The notes: generated by a model from the letters alone, not told the origin. DNA of 46,991 nt from CAZWAP01 sp964632005 (GCA_964632005.1 CAZWAP010000017.1:1-46991), one strand, 5' to 3'. Counted from the stretch's first letter, positions 26,539 to 35,203 are shown. Numbers and translations are program-made.

Positions 26539-27513
26539 CTATTCTTCCGCCTGCTCCGCCGCTACCGCTTCTCGCTCCAGCGAAACCCAGTACCTGTAGG
26601 TCTTCTCGATAACTTCCGCCTTGGCCCGGCCGTCCCACAACACCACCCCGTACCGCAGAACCAACGGCTCTTGTGGTTTTATCTTCAACGGCTCGGCTTG
26701 CAGCCCAAGCGTCCCGGCCAAGTACCCAAAAGGCTCCCTCATCGTAAACCACGTCGCAGGGTGCCTGGCGTTGCCTGGATCGTCGAACATCGCGACGGTG
26801 ACATACTTGCTGCCCGCCTTGGCTGAATACGCGCACCATCTCGAGCGCACAAGCCTCTCCTCGCCGCGGAATATCTTGCCCGCCCTGCCGTCGGCGTTGT
26901 AGAAATCGCCAACCCGGTCCATCGACCTGACGAACCGCAGCCCCAGGCCGTGGTAGTGAGAGCCCGATAGGCGCACCTCCTTCCTGTCCGCAGGCGCCTG
27001 CAACTTCGACCGCCACCTCAAAAGTGTAACTTCCGGCTCCGCCAACCGGCGGACCTCGATAGCCCGCTGCTCCCGCAGCAGCACTTGCCCGCTCGCCGGA
27101 TTCATCCAGTCGATCTCCTCGGAAAAGCCGGCATACGGTACACCATCCTGTTCGCTTACCTGCACATCGACGAAGCGACGGTGCATCTCAAGGCCCGGTG
27201 CCTTTTGCTCTTCCCAGAAGTTGACTCCATCGACGGTGACCGCAAACATCAGGCCATGGTGGTGCGGATGGTCCGGCGGTGCATCAAGAAGCACGTTTAC
27301 CCCGGCCGGCGTGGACAACCGCTGAACATACGGCTTATAAGGCACTTCGCGGTAGCGATACCCCAACACAGGCGTGCCGGCTTCGTAAACCGACACCACA
27401 TCTTCTCCTATCACCATCCGCATCGAATCGGCCGTGACCATCCCAGCGGCCCCCGCAAAAACCACCGCCGCCCCAAAAACCCAGAACCTCAGGCCTGCTC
27501 CTGTGCTTCCCAT
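26539..27513 (-). CDS. Exported DUF6807 (PmoA-like) family protein
   Basis: 324 residues from the ATG at 27513; GGAAAGG lies upstream, and a signal peptide follows (LRFWVFGAAVVFAGAAGMVTA). The motif 'APPDHPHHHGLMFAVTVDGV' with HPHHHG is the hallmark of the DUF6807 family, often annotated in databases as 'PmoA'; the name does not imply methane oxidation. The family has a beta-rich, galactose-mutarotase-like look and occurs in planctomycete carbohydrate clusters, but its reaction is not known to me. Here it lies between a Gfo/Idh/MocA gene and a sulfatase, all on the minus strand. Confidence 0.82.
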   Translation of the reverse strand: MGSTGAGLRFWVFGAAVVFAGAAGMVTADSMRMVIGEDVVSVYEAGTPVLGYRYREVPYKPYVQRLSTPAGVNVLLDAPPDHPHHHGLMFAVTVDGVNFWEEQKAPGLEMHRRFVDVQVSEQDGVPYAGFSEEIDWMNPASGQVLLREQRAIEVRRLAEPEVTLLRWRSKLQAPADRKEVRLSGSHYHGLGLRFVRSMDRVGDFYNADGRAGKIFRGEERLVRSRWCAYSAKAGSKYVTVAMFDDPGNARHPATWFTMREPFGYLAGTLGLQAEPLKIKPQEPLVLRYGVVLWDGRAKAEVIEKTYRYWVSLEREAVAAEQAEE

Positions 27514-27592
27514 ATCACCGCCTTTCCCGTTTAATGTCCCCCCTCCCACAACACCGACCGCCAGTCGGAGCTACTACCTCGCAGCCGAGCAA

Positions 27593-29059
27593 TCAGCGGG
27601 CAAGTCTAACCGTTCCGGTCTTATCCACAGTATAGCCCCATTTGGAGATATACTCCCCACCCGGCAAAAACTCGTCGCGCGTCTCCTTGAGCTTTTCCGA
27701 CAGCCGCTTCTCCAAATCCGCTTGTAGCTCAGCGTACCGCCGGTCGTTGCACAGGTTCTTCAACTGGTAAGGGTCTTCCTGATTGTCGTAAAGCAGCCAC
27801 GGCCCCTTCAGCTCACGCACGTAAGTGTATCGCCGGGTCCGCACGCCCCGGTACTCCCGCCCGCCTTGCGCCCGAGTCCACTGGCCAAACGGCGAAGGGC
27901 AACTAATCAGTGCCGCGTTGTCCCTCGGTTCAGCCTTTCCTCTTACAACGTCGCTAAAGTCGCTGCCCTCCACGGTATCCGGTATCTCTATCCCGCAAAG
28001 CCCCAACAACGTCGGCATAATATCCGGACTGTTGATGGGCATATCAATCGTTCTGCCCCGCTTGCCTATCGCCGCCGGATAGTGAACGAGAAATGGTACA
28101 CGGATCGATTCGTCCCAGGGCCTTTGTTTCTTCATCTGCCCCCGAGAATGAAGCATGTCACCGTGATCCGATGTAAACACAAAGACGGTGTCTTCTTCTA
28201 TGCCCGCTTCTCTTAGCGTCTCCCAGAGCGCCCCGATGCACTCATCCAGGGCCGCGATGTGCGCATAGTAGCCCGCAAGGGTCTTGCGGGCCTGTTGCGA
28301 CTGCTCTGCCGGCACGTTCTTACGCAGCCTGAATGTCGCCGGGTCGAACATTTTCCGGTATTTCTCCGGAGCAGTATGGTAGGGCGCGTGCGGTGGCCCC
28401 CACGAAAGCACCAGGATGAACGGTTTGCCCCCGGCGTGCTCCCGGATGTACTTTTGTGCCTCGCGAGTCTGGGCGATCGCGTCATAGCCATCCCACTTGA
28501 GTCTGACATCCTCATCCGCGTAGTAGTAGGAGTTGTTGTAGTTGTGTGTGCACCCGATCGCCTTCCAGAACTCGAAGCCCTGGCGAAGCTCCCGCGGAAT
28601 AAAAGCGAGCCTCCTGTTGCCGTTGAGGTGCCATTTTCCGATGTACCCCGTCTCATAGCCTGCTCGCTTGTATGCCTGGGCAAGTGAGACGGCCTCATTG
28701 TTGAGCGGCACGTCATTAAGGAACACACCGTGCGTCAGCGGGTACCGCCCGGTCATAAGACTCGCCCGAAACGGACTGCACACAGGACATCCCGAGACCG
28801 CGTTGCTGAAATTGACGCTTTGCTCCGCCAGCCTGTCTAAGTTCGGCGTCTTGACATCCTTGTTTCCGGCATACCCGGTCGCCTGCGCCCGCCACTGATC
28901 AGCAAAAACGAAAACAACATTCGGCTTCCGGCTCCTTGCAACTTCAGCCCTTCTCGCCCCGCCCGCGCATCCGCACAGCAAGCCGCCCCAAAGAGCCGCC
29001 GCTGCACCACTGCCGATCTCCTTTAGAAATCCTCTCCTGCTCCAGCTCCCATCTTTCAT
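27593..29059 (-). CDS. Exported sulfatase (family S1), Tat-like signal
   Basis: 488 residues, GGGAGG before the ATG. The N-terminus has a Tat-like twin-Arg motif (SRRGFLKEIGSG) and a Cys-containing end of the signal (LLCGCAGG), perhaps a lipoprotein. The metal site is 'VVFVFADQWR', and the formylglycine motif is C-S-P-F-R with Cys94, followed by 'ASLMTGR', which needs a maturase. 'GYIGKWHLNG' and 'VFVFTSDHGDMLHSRG' complete the site. The 'ADQWRAQATGY' form resembles choline- or polysaccharide-sulfatases, so the substrate is probably a sulfated algal or host glycan. It lies 54 bp from a sugar isomerase-like gene upstream. Confidence 0.92.
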   Translation of the reverse strand: MKDGSWSRRGFLKEIGSGAAAALWGGLLCGCAGGARRAEVARSRKPNVVFVFADQWRAQATGYAGNKDVKTPNLDRLAEQSVNFSNAVSGCPVCSPFRASLMTGRYPLTHGVFLNDVPLNNEAVSLAQAYKRAGYETGYIGKWHLNGNRRLAFIPRELRQGFEFWKAIGCTHNYNNSYYYADEDVRLKWDGYDAIAQTREAQKYIREHAGGKPFILVLSWGPPHAPYHTAPEKYRKMFDPATFRLRKNVPAEQSQQARKTLAGYYAHIAALDECIGALWETLREAGIEEDTVFVFTSDHGDMLHSRGQMKKQRPWDESIRVPFLVHYPAAIGKRGRTIDMPINSPDIMPTLLGLCGIEIPDTVEGSDFSDVVRGKAEPRDNAALISCPSPFGQWTRAQGGREYRGVRTRRYTYVRELKGPWLLYDNQEDPYQLKNLCNDRRYAELQADLEKRLSEKLKETRDEFLPGGEYISKWGYTVDKTGTVRLAR

Positions 29060-29113
29060 ATCGCAAGCCTCCCAACCCTTCTGCCTTGACCTGCACTGCT
29101 TGCACGCTTCGGC

Positions 29114-29938
29114 CTAAAGCAGCGCCTTGAGATACTTGATGCTTCGCTCGGCCTGCTCTATCGTGCCGCACTCAACGCTCAAGACCACGTCTCGAGGTGC
29201 GTCCTTGCATATCTTGATGACTTTTTCCCAGTCGATAACACCATCCCCGCACGCGCAGCCGGCCGGCGTGCCCGTAACCTTGCCTCGCTCCCCCTCGGAC
29301 TGCTGGATCGAAATATCCTTGGCGTGCACGTGCACCAATCTATCCTTGACACGCTCGAGCCACTCGATCGGGTCGTGCCCACAGAGGTAACTGTTGCCCG
29401 TGTCGAAGTTGATTCCGATCGCATCGGAATCCACGAGGTTGTAGATCTTGTCCAGCCCGTCCGGGTGCTTGCTGTACTGCTGGTGCGGTTCAAGACCTAT
29501 GAGAATCCCCCTGGCCTCGGCTACTGCCGCCGCTTCCCTCAGAACGTACCGTATAAGAACGTGGTCTTCTGCTTCCGTGGTCCAGCTCGCCTTCGGCCCC
29601 TCGTCCGTGTTCACGACCGGGGCACCGCACTCGCTCGCAAAACGGATCGCCTGCTTGAGGTAGTTCGTGCTTATATCGGGCTTGCACAGCGGAGTGTGCG
29701 ACGACAGCCCGGAAAGCTTCAAGCCGGCCTTCTCGCATGCCCGCCTTATCCTGTACGGGTCGTCTTCCAGCGAAACACTCATATAGTACCCCGCCTCACT
29801 GAGAAGCTCACGCCCGTTATGAACCCACGGCTCTACGTACTCGTACCCAAGCTCCGCCGCCTTCTCTACTGCCCACTCGAAGTTCTTGTCCGCGTGCCGA
29901 ACATACTCGGTGTTCACGCCGATAGAAACCTTTCCCAT
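29114..29938 (-). CDS. Sugar phosphate isomerase/epimerase-type TIM barrel
   Basis: 274 residues with a near-perfect AAGGAGGT site before the ATG. It is an AP-endonuclease-2 fold: 'MGKVSIGVNTEYVRHADKNF' at the start, and candidate metal ligands in order Glu in 'GILIGLEPHQQY', Asp in 'IGINFDTGNSYLCG', His in 'RLVHVHAKDIS' and Glu in 'VLSVECGT'. Such proteins isomerise or epimerise sugars, keto sugars or inosose in the cytoplasm. No signal peptide is present, so it would act after uptake of what the exported neighbours release. The exact substrate is not predictable; it is 54 bp upstream of the sulfatase gene. Confidence 0.85.
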   Translation of the reverse strand: MGKVSIGVNTEYVRHADKNFEWAVEKAAELGYEYVEPWVHNGRELLSEAGYYMSVSLEDDPYRIRRACEKAGLKLSGLSSHTPLCKPDISTNYLKQAIRFASECGAPVVNTDEGPKASWTTEAEDHVLIRYVLREAAAVAEARGILIGLEPHQQYSKHPDGLDKIYNLVDSDAIGINFDTGNSYLCGHDPIEWLERVKDRLVHVHAKDISIQQSEGERGKVTGTPAGCACGDGVIDWEKVIKICKDAPRDVVLSVECGTIEQAERSIKYLKALL

Positions 29939-30060
29939 TGGACGACCTCCTTTTCCAGCTTCGACGCCGACTTTCCGGCCTGGTGCGCCAACGGCACCGC
30001 TTGAACAATACTAACGCACACAAAATTCTCTTTGCCAACCATTTTACTCGGCCGCCTGAT

Positions 30061-31416
30061 TTACACAAGCCCCCTTATGTAGCCAATCACTGCGCCGAGT
30101 CGATCCACCGTCAAGAATACCAGCGACAGAAACCCGATAACCCACATCGCCGGCTTGACCTCCCGCCCCTTGCCGCAAACGACCTTGATCAACGTAAAGG
30201 ACACAAACCCAAACGCTAACCCCGTGCTGATGCTGTAACTCAAGGCTATCATCACCATGATGATAAATGCAGGGAAACCTTCCTCGATGTTCCCGAAGTC
30301 TATCTTCCTGACCTCTTTGATCATAAACAGCCCGACCATTACCAGCGCCGGCGCCGTTGCATACGCCGGCACTATCTGCGCGATAGGGGAAAACAACAGC
30401 GCAAGCAAGAACATAAACCCCGTCACTATCGAAGTCAACCCCGTCCGTCCGCCCTGCTCTATCCCCGCCGCCGACTCGATGTACGAAGTCGTCGTCGAGG
30501 TCCCGAGAACCGCCCCCAGCATTGTCGCCGCCGCATCTATGCCCAACAGTCTGTCCAGCCCTCTTATCCGGTTGTTCGCATCGACCATCTTCGCCTGGTG
30601 ACAGCACGCCACCAAAGTGCCGACGCTGTCGAACATATCTATGAACATCAAGGTAAATATACTCCCCAGCAGGCTCCACCTAAGCGCCCCCAGGATGTCC
30701 AGTCGAAAAGCCACCGGCCTGATGTCCATATCCAGCGAGATCCATTCGGACGGCATCCGTACGTACCCAAAGACCCCCGCCAGTATCGTAGACGCTAATA
30801 TCCCGATAAGCAGCGACCCTTTGACCTTTCTTATCTCCAGAAAGATCATCACAACAAGCCCGCAAAGCCCTATAAGCACCGTCCCCGTCAGCTCGCCGGC
30901 CTTAACCAGGGTCGCCTCGCTGCCCTTGACGATAATCCCCAGGTTCTTCAGCCCGATGAACGTGATGAACAAACCGATCCCCACCGATATCGCCGAAATC
31001 AGCGAGCCGGGTATCGCCTCAACCAGTTTCCGCCGCAGCCCCAGAAACGTCAGAATCAAAAAGAACAACCCAGAGAGAAACACCACACCCAACGCCGTCT
31101 GCCAGTGTACCTTGTCCGTCAAAACAAGGCTATACGCGAAAAAGGCATTCAGCCCCATACCAGGCGCCATCGCTATGGGGGCCCTCGCAAAGACCCCGAC
31201 GATAATCGTCGCCAACGCGCTTACGATGCACGTAACCGCGATTAGGGCCTGCTTGTCCATTCGCTCGATACCCTCCGCCCCAATCCCCTCCAGGCTCAAG
31301 ATGGAAGGATTCACGAAGATGATGTACGCCATCGTCAGGAACGTCGTTACCCCTGCGACGACCTCGACCTTCACGTTTACGCCGCCCTGCCTTACCGCGC
31401 AAGTCTCCTCTGCCAT
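30061..31416 (-). CDS. NCS2-family purine permease (AzgA-like)
   Basis: 451 residues from the ATG at 31416, GGGGAG eight bases upstream. Many hydrophobic segments (about 12-14) span the whole protein. 'NVKVEVVAGVTTFLTMAYII', 'PGMGLNAFFAYSLV' and 'AAATMLGAVLGTSTTTSYIE' are hallmarks of the AzgA/GhxP group that imports adenine, guanine and hypoxanthine with protons. The start lies only 2 bp after the stop of an exported nucleosidase gene, so the pair is in one transcript and the permease would take up the purine base released outside. No PurR-like operator was recognised. Confidence 0.92.
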   Translation of the reverse strand: MAEETCAVRQGGVNVKVEVVAGVTTFLTMAYIIFVNPSILSLEGIGAEGIERMDKQALIAVTCIVSALATIIVGVFARAPIAMAPGMGLNAFFAYSLVLTDKVHWQTALGVVFLSGLFFLILTFLGLRRKLVEAIPGSLISAISVGIGLFITFIGLKNLGIIVKGSEATLVKAGELTGTVLIGLCGLVVMIFLEIRKVKGSLLIGILASTILAGVFGYVRMPSEWISLDMDIRPVAFRLDILGALRWSLLGSIFTLMFIDMFDSVGTLVACCHQAKMVDANNRIRGLDRLLGIDAAATMLGAVLGTSTTTSYIESAAGIEQGGRTGLTSIVTGFMFLLALLFSPIAQIVPAYATAPALVMVGLFMIKEVRKIDFGNIEEGFPAFIIMVMIALSYSISTGLAFGFVSFTLIKVVCGKGREVKPAMWVIGFLSLVFLTVDRLGAVIGYIRGLV

Positions 31417-31418
31417 AA

Positions 31419-32339
31419 TCAATTCTCCCCTTCTGCCTGCCTACCGGCCGGCTCTGTCGGCCTCTTGCTCCCCAACAGCCCTATCAGCTCGGAAACCAGT
31501 GCCGAAGAGTTCTCCGCCGCCAGGATGTAGAACGTTTGCTTGTCCACAACCGCACCTTCGTCTGCCCTGTCGCTTATGCTCCGTATGATGATGTGCGGAA
31601 TCTGTCTCTGGTAGCATATCTGTGCCACCGCCGCACCTTCCATCTCTACTGCATCGGCTTCGAGCCGCTCTCGCAGCTGACGCGATTTCTCCTCGGACGC
31701 GACGAACGAATCCCCCGTCACCACCACGCCCTTTATCACCCGCGGCTCTCTTTCTCCACCCATCGTCGGTATTCTTCTAAAACCTGCCCGCTCCGCCGCA
31801 CGCTCAGCCGATTCCAGCAGCCTCCTGTCGGCCTGGAAAAAAACCGGGTTCTCCTCCCCCGTCAGCCGGTTCTTGACGCCCTTGAAAAACAGCCCTTCCG
31901 GCCAGATAGTGCCCATATCATGATAGGCCGTCTTATATGCGATAACGATATCGCCCGGGCGCAGTTCCGGGTTCACGCCGCCGGCAATGCCCGTGAATAT
32001 CACCTCTGTCGGCTTGTAATGCTCCACCAGCAGAGTCGTTGTCATCGCCGCGTTGACCTTGCCAATACCCGTCCACGCCGTCACCACGTCCTGGCCCCTC
32101 AGCTTGCCCCTGACGAACCTGATCCCCTCAATCACACGTTCCTGGGGCTCCCGAAGCTCGTCCTCAAGCAGCGCTATCTCCGCCTTGAACGCACCCAACA
32201 CCGCTTTGACAGGCCCCGATGTGCCTGAACCGTAGCCGTCGTCGTCGCCGCCTTCTTGTCCTGGTCGAAGGCCGTTGCACGAAACGGCGCCGAGCACAAG
32301 CACCGCCCAGACTATCGATACCCGCAGCTTCCTGGTCAT
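31419..32339 (-). CDS. Exported MTA/SAH nucleosidase-like protein
   Basis: 306 residues, larger than cytoplasmic MTAN (~230) because of an N-terminal extension: a signal (VSIVWAVLVLGAVSCNG) with a likely lipoprotein Cys, and a Gly/Asp-rich linker. The nucleosidase core has 'FTGIAGGVNPELRPGDIVIA', 'DAVEMEGAAVAQ' (the substrate-binding Met-Glu) and 'IRSISDRADEGA' with the catalytic Asp. These hydrolyse the N-glycosidic bond of methylthioadenosine or S-adenosylhomocysteine to adenine and a thio-ribose. Placement outside the cytoplasm is unusual. The purine permease follows after 2 bp. Other nucleosides could be substrates. Confidence 0.85.
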   Translation of the reverse strand: MTRKLRVSIVWAVLVLGAVSCNGLRPGQEGGDDDGYGSGTSGPVKAVLGAFKAEIALLEDELREPQERVIEGIRFVRGKLRGQDVVTAWTGIGKVNAAMTTTLLVEHYKPTEVIFTGIAGGVNPELRPGDIVIAYKTAYHDMGTIWPEGLFFKGVKNRLTGEENPVFFQADRRLLESAERAAERAGFRRIPTMGGEREPRVIKGVVVTGDSFVASEEKSRQLRERLEADAVEMEGAAVAQICYQRQIPHIIIRSISDRADEGAVVDKQTFYILAAENSSALVSELIGLLGSKRPTEPAGRQAEGEN

Positions 32340-32374
32340 CGTCCCGACTCCAGAGCGAGGAGCTCACCGGCCTA

Positions 32375-33841
32375 CTAACTCTCAAAGTAAACCTTGTCCT
32401 TCGTTAGTGCCTCTCTTAACTGCGAGTACCGAAGTTCTCGTGTCCCGCAGTTCCTTCGTGCGCACAACGCCGCCGCCGTACCCGCTGCCTGGCCTTGTCC
32501 CATACAGCTCACCGTGTTCCGCGTGGACATATGCGCCCTCCGGTCAGAAGTTATCATCATCCCCGCTACCAGCAGGTTCTCAATACCCCCTACCCGCAGC
32601 GCTCGGTATGGAATCCCGTATGTTCCACCCTTTCCTACCTGGTATCGCGGGGCCAAATCATGAAAACCGTACACAAACACCTCGTCGTCAAAATGCCTGC
32701 CCTCGACCACATCCTTATGTGAAATATCATAGTCACACCTGACCAATCTGCCACGTCTGATGTTCAGGCGCGGGCTTGTCCTGGCAATGAACGCCCTCTC
32801 ACAGCCGGGCACATACTCCCTGAACAGCTCCACCACCTTGGCCTGGCGCTTCCGAAGCTCCAGCTCGGCCCTGGCCACCGCATCCCTGTCCGTCGGACTC
32901 ACAGGCATCTTCATATTCACCTTGATAAACATAAAATAATTGTCGTGCACCGTCGTGGTCACCACCGACATCCCGATCGCACGCGCAGCCTCTCTAAATC
33001 CCTCCGGTAGATTCGCCAGTCTGCCGTCCAGCCGGACAATCAGGCCGTCCTTACCGCTGCGCCGGCCCTCACAATACTGAGTAAGAGCGTCGTGCGACTT
33101 GAGAAACTCGTAGTACTTTTCCACGCTGACGTTGGCCAGACCTATACTGTTGCACACAGCGTAATCGTTCGGCTCGGTGTACTCGGCCCCCGCAAACGCC
33201 GAAAGATCGCCATACGCAGTGCAGTCAACAAACGATTTCGCATAAAAAGCCTCCCTGCCCGACCTGCTCTCCACGACCACCCCCCTGACACGCGAGCCGT
33301 CCATAATCGCCCCCGTCAGCAGAGTGTTGACACACACAAAAACACCCGCTTCCTCCAGCATCTCGAATGTAACAAGTTTATACTTTTCCGTATCGATCGC
33401 CGTACACACCGAATCGTAGTCGTAACCTATGGACATCTCCGCGTGCCCCGAGCTGCCGCCGACCTTGATCAGCCGGTCGATCACCTCCTGAGGAATCCCC
33501 CGGACAACCTGACGCTTCTCCACGCCCGGGAACGCCTTCCATAGGTTGTAGAAGCTGTGAAGCGCCGTACCCCCTTCCGTCACCGTCCCGCCCGGGTACC
33601 CCTTCATTTCGATCACAACGGTCTTTGCCCCCTGGCGGGCCGCCGCCAGGGCTGCCACAACACCGGCCGTTCCCGCCCCAACCACGACCACGTCAAACCT
33701 CCTGACGGGAAGCTTCTTTGGGGGTTCCTCGTAGTAGCCCTCGGGTTCGGCCTTAGCCTTCCGGGCCTCACCGCCTCGCCCGGCCGCCAATAAACCCATT
33801 CCCAGCAGCAGGCCACGCTTGGAAAAGTCTCGCCTGTTCAT
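32375..33841 (-). CDS. Exported FAD-dependent oxidoreductase
   Basis: 488 residues from the ATG at 33841, with AGGAG seven bases upstream. A Tat-like N-terminus (MNRRDFSKRGLLLGMGLLAA) precedes the FAD fold 'DVVVVGAGTAGVVAALAAAR' with GxGxxG. The middle has 'FVDCTAYGDLSAFAGAEY' and near the C-terminus 'GTYGIPYRALRVGGIENLLV', both standard in the planctomycete FAD_oxidored family (PF12831). Substrates of these enzymes are largely unknown; several accompany glycan degradation genes. It is 35 bp upstream of the exported nucleosidase gene, so it may head that operon. Confidence 0.88.
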   Translation of the reverse strand: MNRRDFSKRGLLLGMGLLAAGRGGEARKAKAEPEGYYEEPPKKLPVRRFDVVVVGAGTAGVVAALAAARQGAKTVVIEMKGYPGGTVTEGGTALHSFYNLWKAFPGVEKRQVVRGIPQEVIDRLIKVGGSSGHAEMSIGYDYDSVCTAIDTEKYKLVTFEMLEEAGVFVCVNTLLTGAIMDGSRVRGVVVESRSGREAFYAKSFVDCTAYGDLSAFAGAEYTEPNDYAVCNSIGLANVSVEKYYEFLKSHDALTQYCEGRRSGKDGLIVRLDGRLANLPEGFREAARAIGMSVVTTTVHDNYFMFIKVNMKMPVSPTDRDAVARAELELRKRQAKVVELFREYVPGCERAFIARTSPRLNIRRGRLVRCDYDISHKDVVEGRHFDDEVFVYGFHDLAPRYQVGKGGTYGIPYRALRVGGIENLLVAGMMITSDRRAHMSTRNTVSCMGQGQAAGTAAALCARRNCGTRELRYSQLREALTKDKVYFES

Positions 33842-33957
33842 TTTCCATCTCCTGATACAGTCCGGCCGGCTCGCCAGCCCTTCCTTGACATCAACGACCA
33901 CATCTTAGTCTACCCCCTCGAAGAAAGCAACCGCTCGACTCACGCCCCGGGGCCCGG

Positions 33958-34140
33958 TTAAGGCCGACCCCGCGAACTCCCACAACTCAAAGCGAACCTT
34001 TTGACACCATAAATTGCTGCAAGCCGCAATATTACCAGCAGTAAAACGCCAATCAAAGCGGCCAGCCCGACCGCCTTTGGCACCGCAACCCTCCATTTCT
34101 CGCTGATTACCACACTGTCAGACGGACTCCCAGCCAGCAT
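33958..34140 (-). CDS. Possible small membrane protein
   Basis: A 60-residue frame with one clear hydrophobic segment (AVGLAALIGVLLLVILRLAA, ~24-43) and a basic flank (KRFALS). AAGG lies a few bases before the ATG. It fills the gap between the FAD oxidoreductase gene and the PEP-CTERM promoter. No family is recognised and the composition could be chance. Confidence 0.35.
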   Translation of the reverse strand: MLAGSPSDSVVISEKWRVAVPKAVGLAALIGVLLLVILRLAAIYGVKRFALSCGSSRGRP

Positions 34141-34226
34141 GAACGCCTTAACTACTGCTCAGCCAAAGAGTTACGTCATTGATAGGTCTATTTCCCAAAA
34201 AAATAGCGTCCCATAAGCTTTTTTGC

Positions 34227-34255
34227 TTGACAAATCTCGAAAAACTGTGTAAATT
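34227..34255 (+). promoter_or_regulatory. Strong predicted sigma70 promoter for the PEP-CTERM gene
   Basis: A perfect -35 TTGACA (34227-34232) is followed after exactly 17 bases by TAAATT (34250-34255). The stretch around it is AT-rich against the local GC-rich background. The predicted transcription start is near 34262, about 350 bases before the ATG at 34613. Confidence 0.75.
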
Positions 34256-34261
34256 AACAGC

Positions 34262-34612
34262 TGTGAAGTTACGTAGTTTGCGCTCTTTGACTTGTCAGGC
34301 TCAGCTGGTAGCCGACGGACGGACCGCTTCCGGAAAAAGCACCGCTCAGGCCGGTGTGCACGCCAAAAGCGGTCCCCGCGCATCCCTGTTCAAGGGCAGT
34401 TGAGTTGTGTTGCAGACTTACCGTCAGTTTGTTGCCATTTAGAGTTGGACCAAACAAGCAGGCACAGGTTGGTGAAGATCAGTTGTAGCTTGTTTGTCTT
34501 GCGTTACCGACGGCAGACACGGCGACAGGTGAGAATCGTCTGTGGTTGTCGCTGGTAATGGGTGTTATTTGCTGAAGGATTAGATTTTAGGTGTTATAGG
34601 GAGGAGCTTACG
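34262..34612 (+). promoter_or_regulatory. Long 5' leader with several perfect stems; candidate structured RNA
   Basis: No convincing protein is encoded here. Three stem domains are visible. Stem I pairs GGACCGCTT (34321-34329) with AAGCGGTCC (34367-34375), enclosing a CACCG/CGGTG hairpin (34340-34344 with 34352-34356). Stem II pairs CAAACAAGC (34451-34459) with GCTTGTTTG (34488-34496). Domain III is bounded by TTACC (34504-34508) and GGTAA (34554-34558); within it CAGAC (34514-34518) pairs GTCTG (34538-34542) and GCGACA (34522-34527) pairs TGTCGC (34547-34552), an interleaved order that gives either a pseudoknot or mutually exclusive hairpins. It ends ~55 bases before the start codon. No known riboswitch class was recognised. 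Confidence 0.6.
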
Positions 34613-35191
34613 ATGAATAAGTCTCTCGTTGTGTGTTTGCTTGTTATATTGGGAGCAGGCTCAGCTGCGTTCGCTACTACCACATCCCAGATATGGTACT
34701 TCGAAACCGACGCGCTGACGCCGGCACCCGATGTCGTCAACAACCCCAATGGTGATCCGCTCCTGCAGGTGGTACCAGGACCGGGAGGCTGGCTTGAGCC
34801 GGGGATTTGGTCTTTGTCGGGTGAGATAGACATCATCATCCCCAACGACCCGACCTTGCGTGAGCGCAAGGAAATCCAACTCGAGCTCTTGTGGGCCCCC
34901 GGTGGTCAGGATCCCTTCCTGCCGGACAGACCGCTTGTAGGTGTAAGTGCAGTGCCAATGGACGCGCTGTCGATGGCTGTGACCGACGAGCCCGCGGCGG
35001 GTGGCGACTGGATTCTCTCGACGTATCAGATTACCATCTGGCCGAATCCGCCTGAGGAATGGATCGCCATCAAAGGCGACATCCTCGTCGATCAAATCGC
35101 GATCGAGACCAAATGCGTGCCCGAACCGGCAACTCTGGGGCTGCTGAGTCTCGGTGCCGTGACCCTGCTCCGCTATAGCAGGAAACGCTGA
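34613..35191 (+). CDS. PEP-CTERM sorted exported protein
   Basis: 192 residues from ATG at 34613, preceded by GGGAGGAG. A signal peptide (MNKSLVVCLLVILGAGSAAFA) opens the protein. The body is an acidic, Pro-rich domain of ~140 residues with no family I recognise ('ETDALTPAPDVVNNPNGDP', 'EIQLELLWAPGGQDPF'). The C-terminus is a canonical PEP-CTERM: VPEPATLGLLSLGAVTLL followed by RYSRKR, the tripartite signal for exosortase cleavage and surface release. It is monocistronic, behind its own promoter and a ~350-nt leader, and is followed by a palindrome and a terminator-like hairpin. It is the only gene of this kind in the window. Confidence 0.9.
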   Translation: MNKSLVVCLLVILGAGSAAFATTTSQIWYFETDALTPAPDVVNNPNGDPLLQVVPGPGGWLEPGIWSLSGEIDIIIPNDPTLRERKEIQLELLWAPGGQDPFLPDRPLVGVSAVPMDALSMAVTDEPAAGGDWILSTYQITIWPNPPEEWIAIKGDILVDQIAIETKCVPEPATLGLLSLGAVTLLRYSRKR

Positions 35192-35203
35192 TACTTGCAA
35201 AAG

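Noticed and set aside
26539..27513. Methane monooxygenase subunit PmoA
   Set aside because: Proteins with this HPHHHG pattern are often labelled 'PmoA' in databases, but this one is a soluble exported DUF6807 protein without the membrane helices of particulate methane monooxygenase.
34321..34375. Possible c-di-GMP (GEMM) riboswitch in the PEP-CTERM leader
   Set aside because: The 'ACGCCAAAAGC' stretch recalls GEMM-I superficially, but the conserved A-rich core, the GNRA tetraloop and its receptor arrangement are not found. It is kept only as an unclassified structured RNA.
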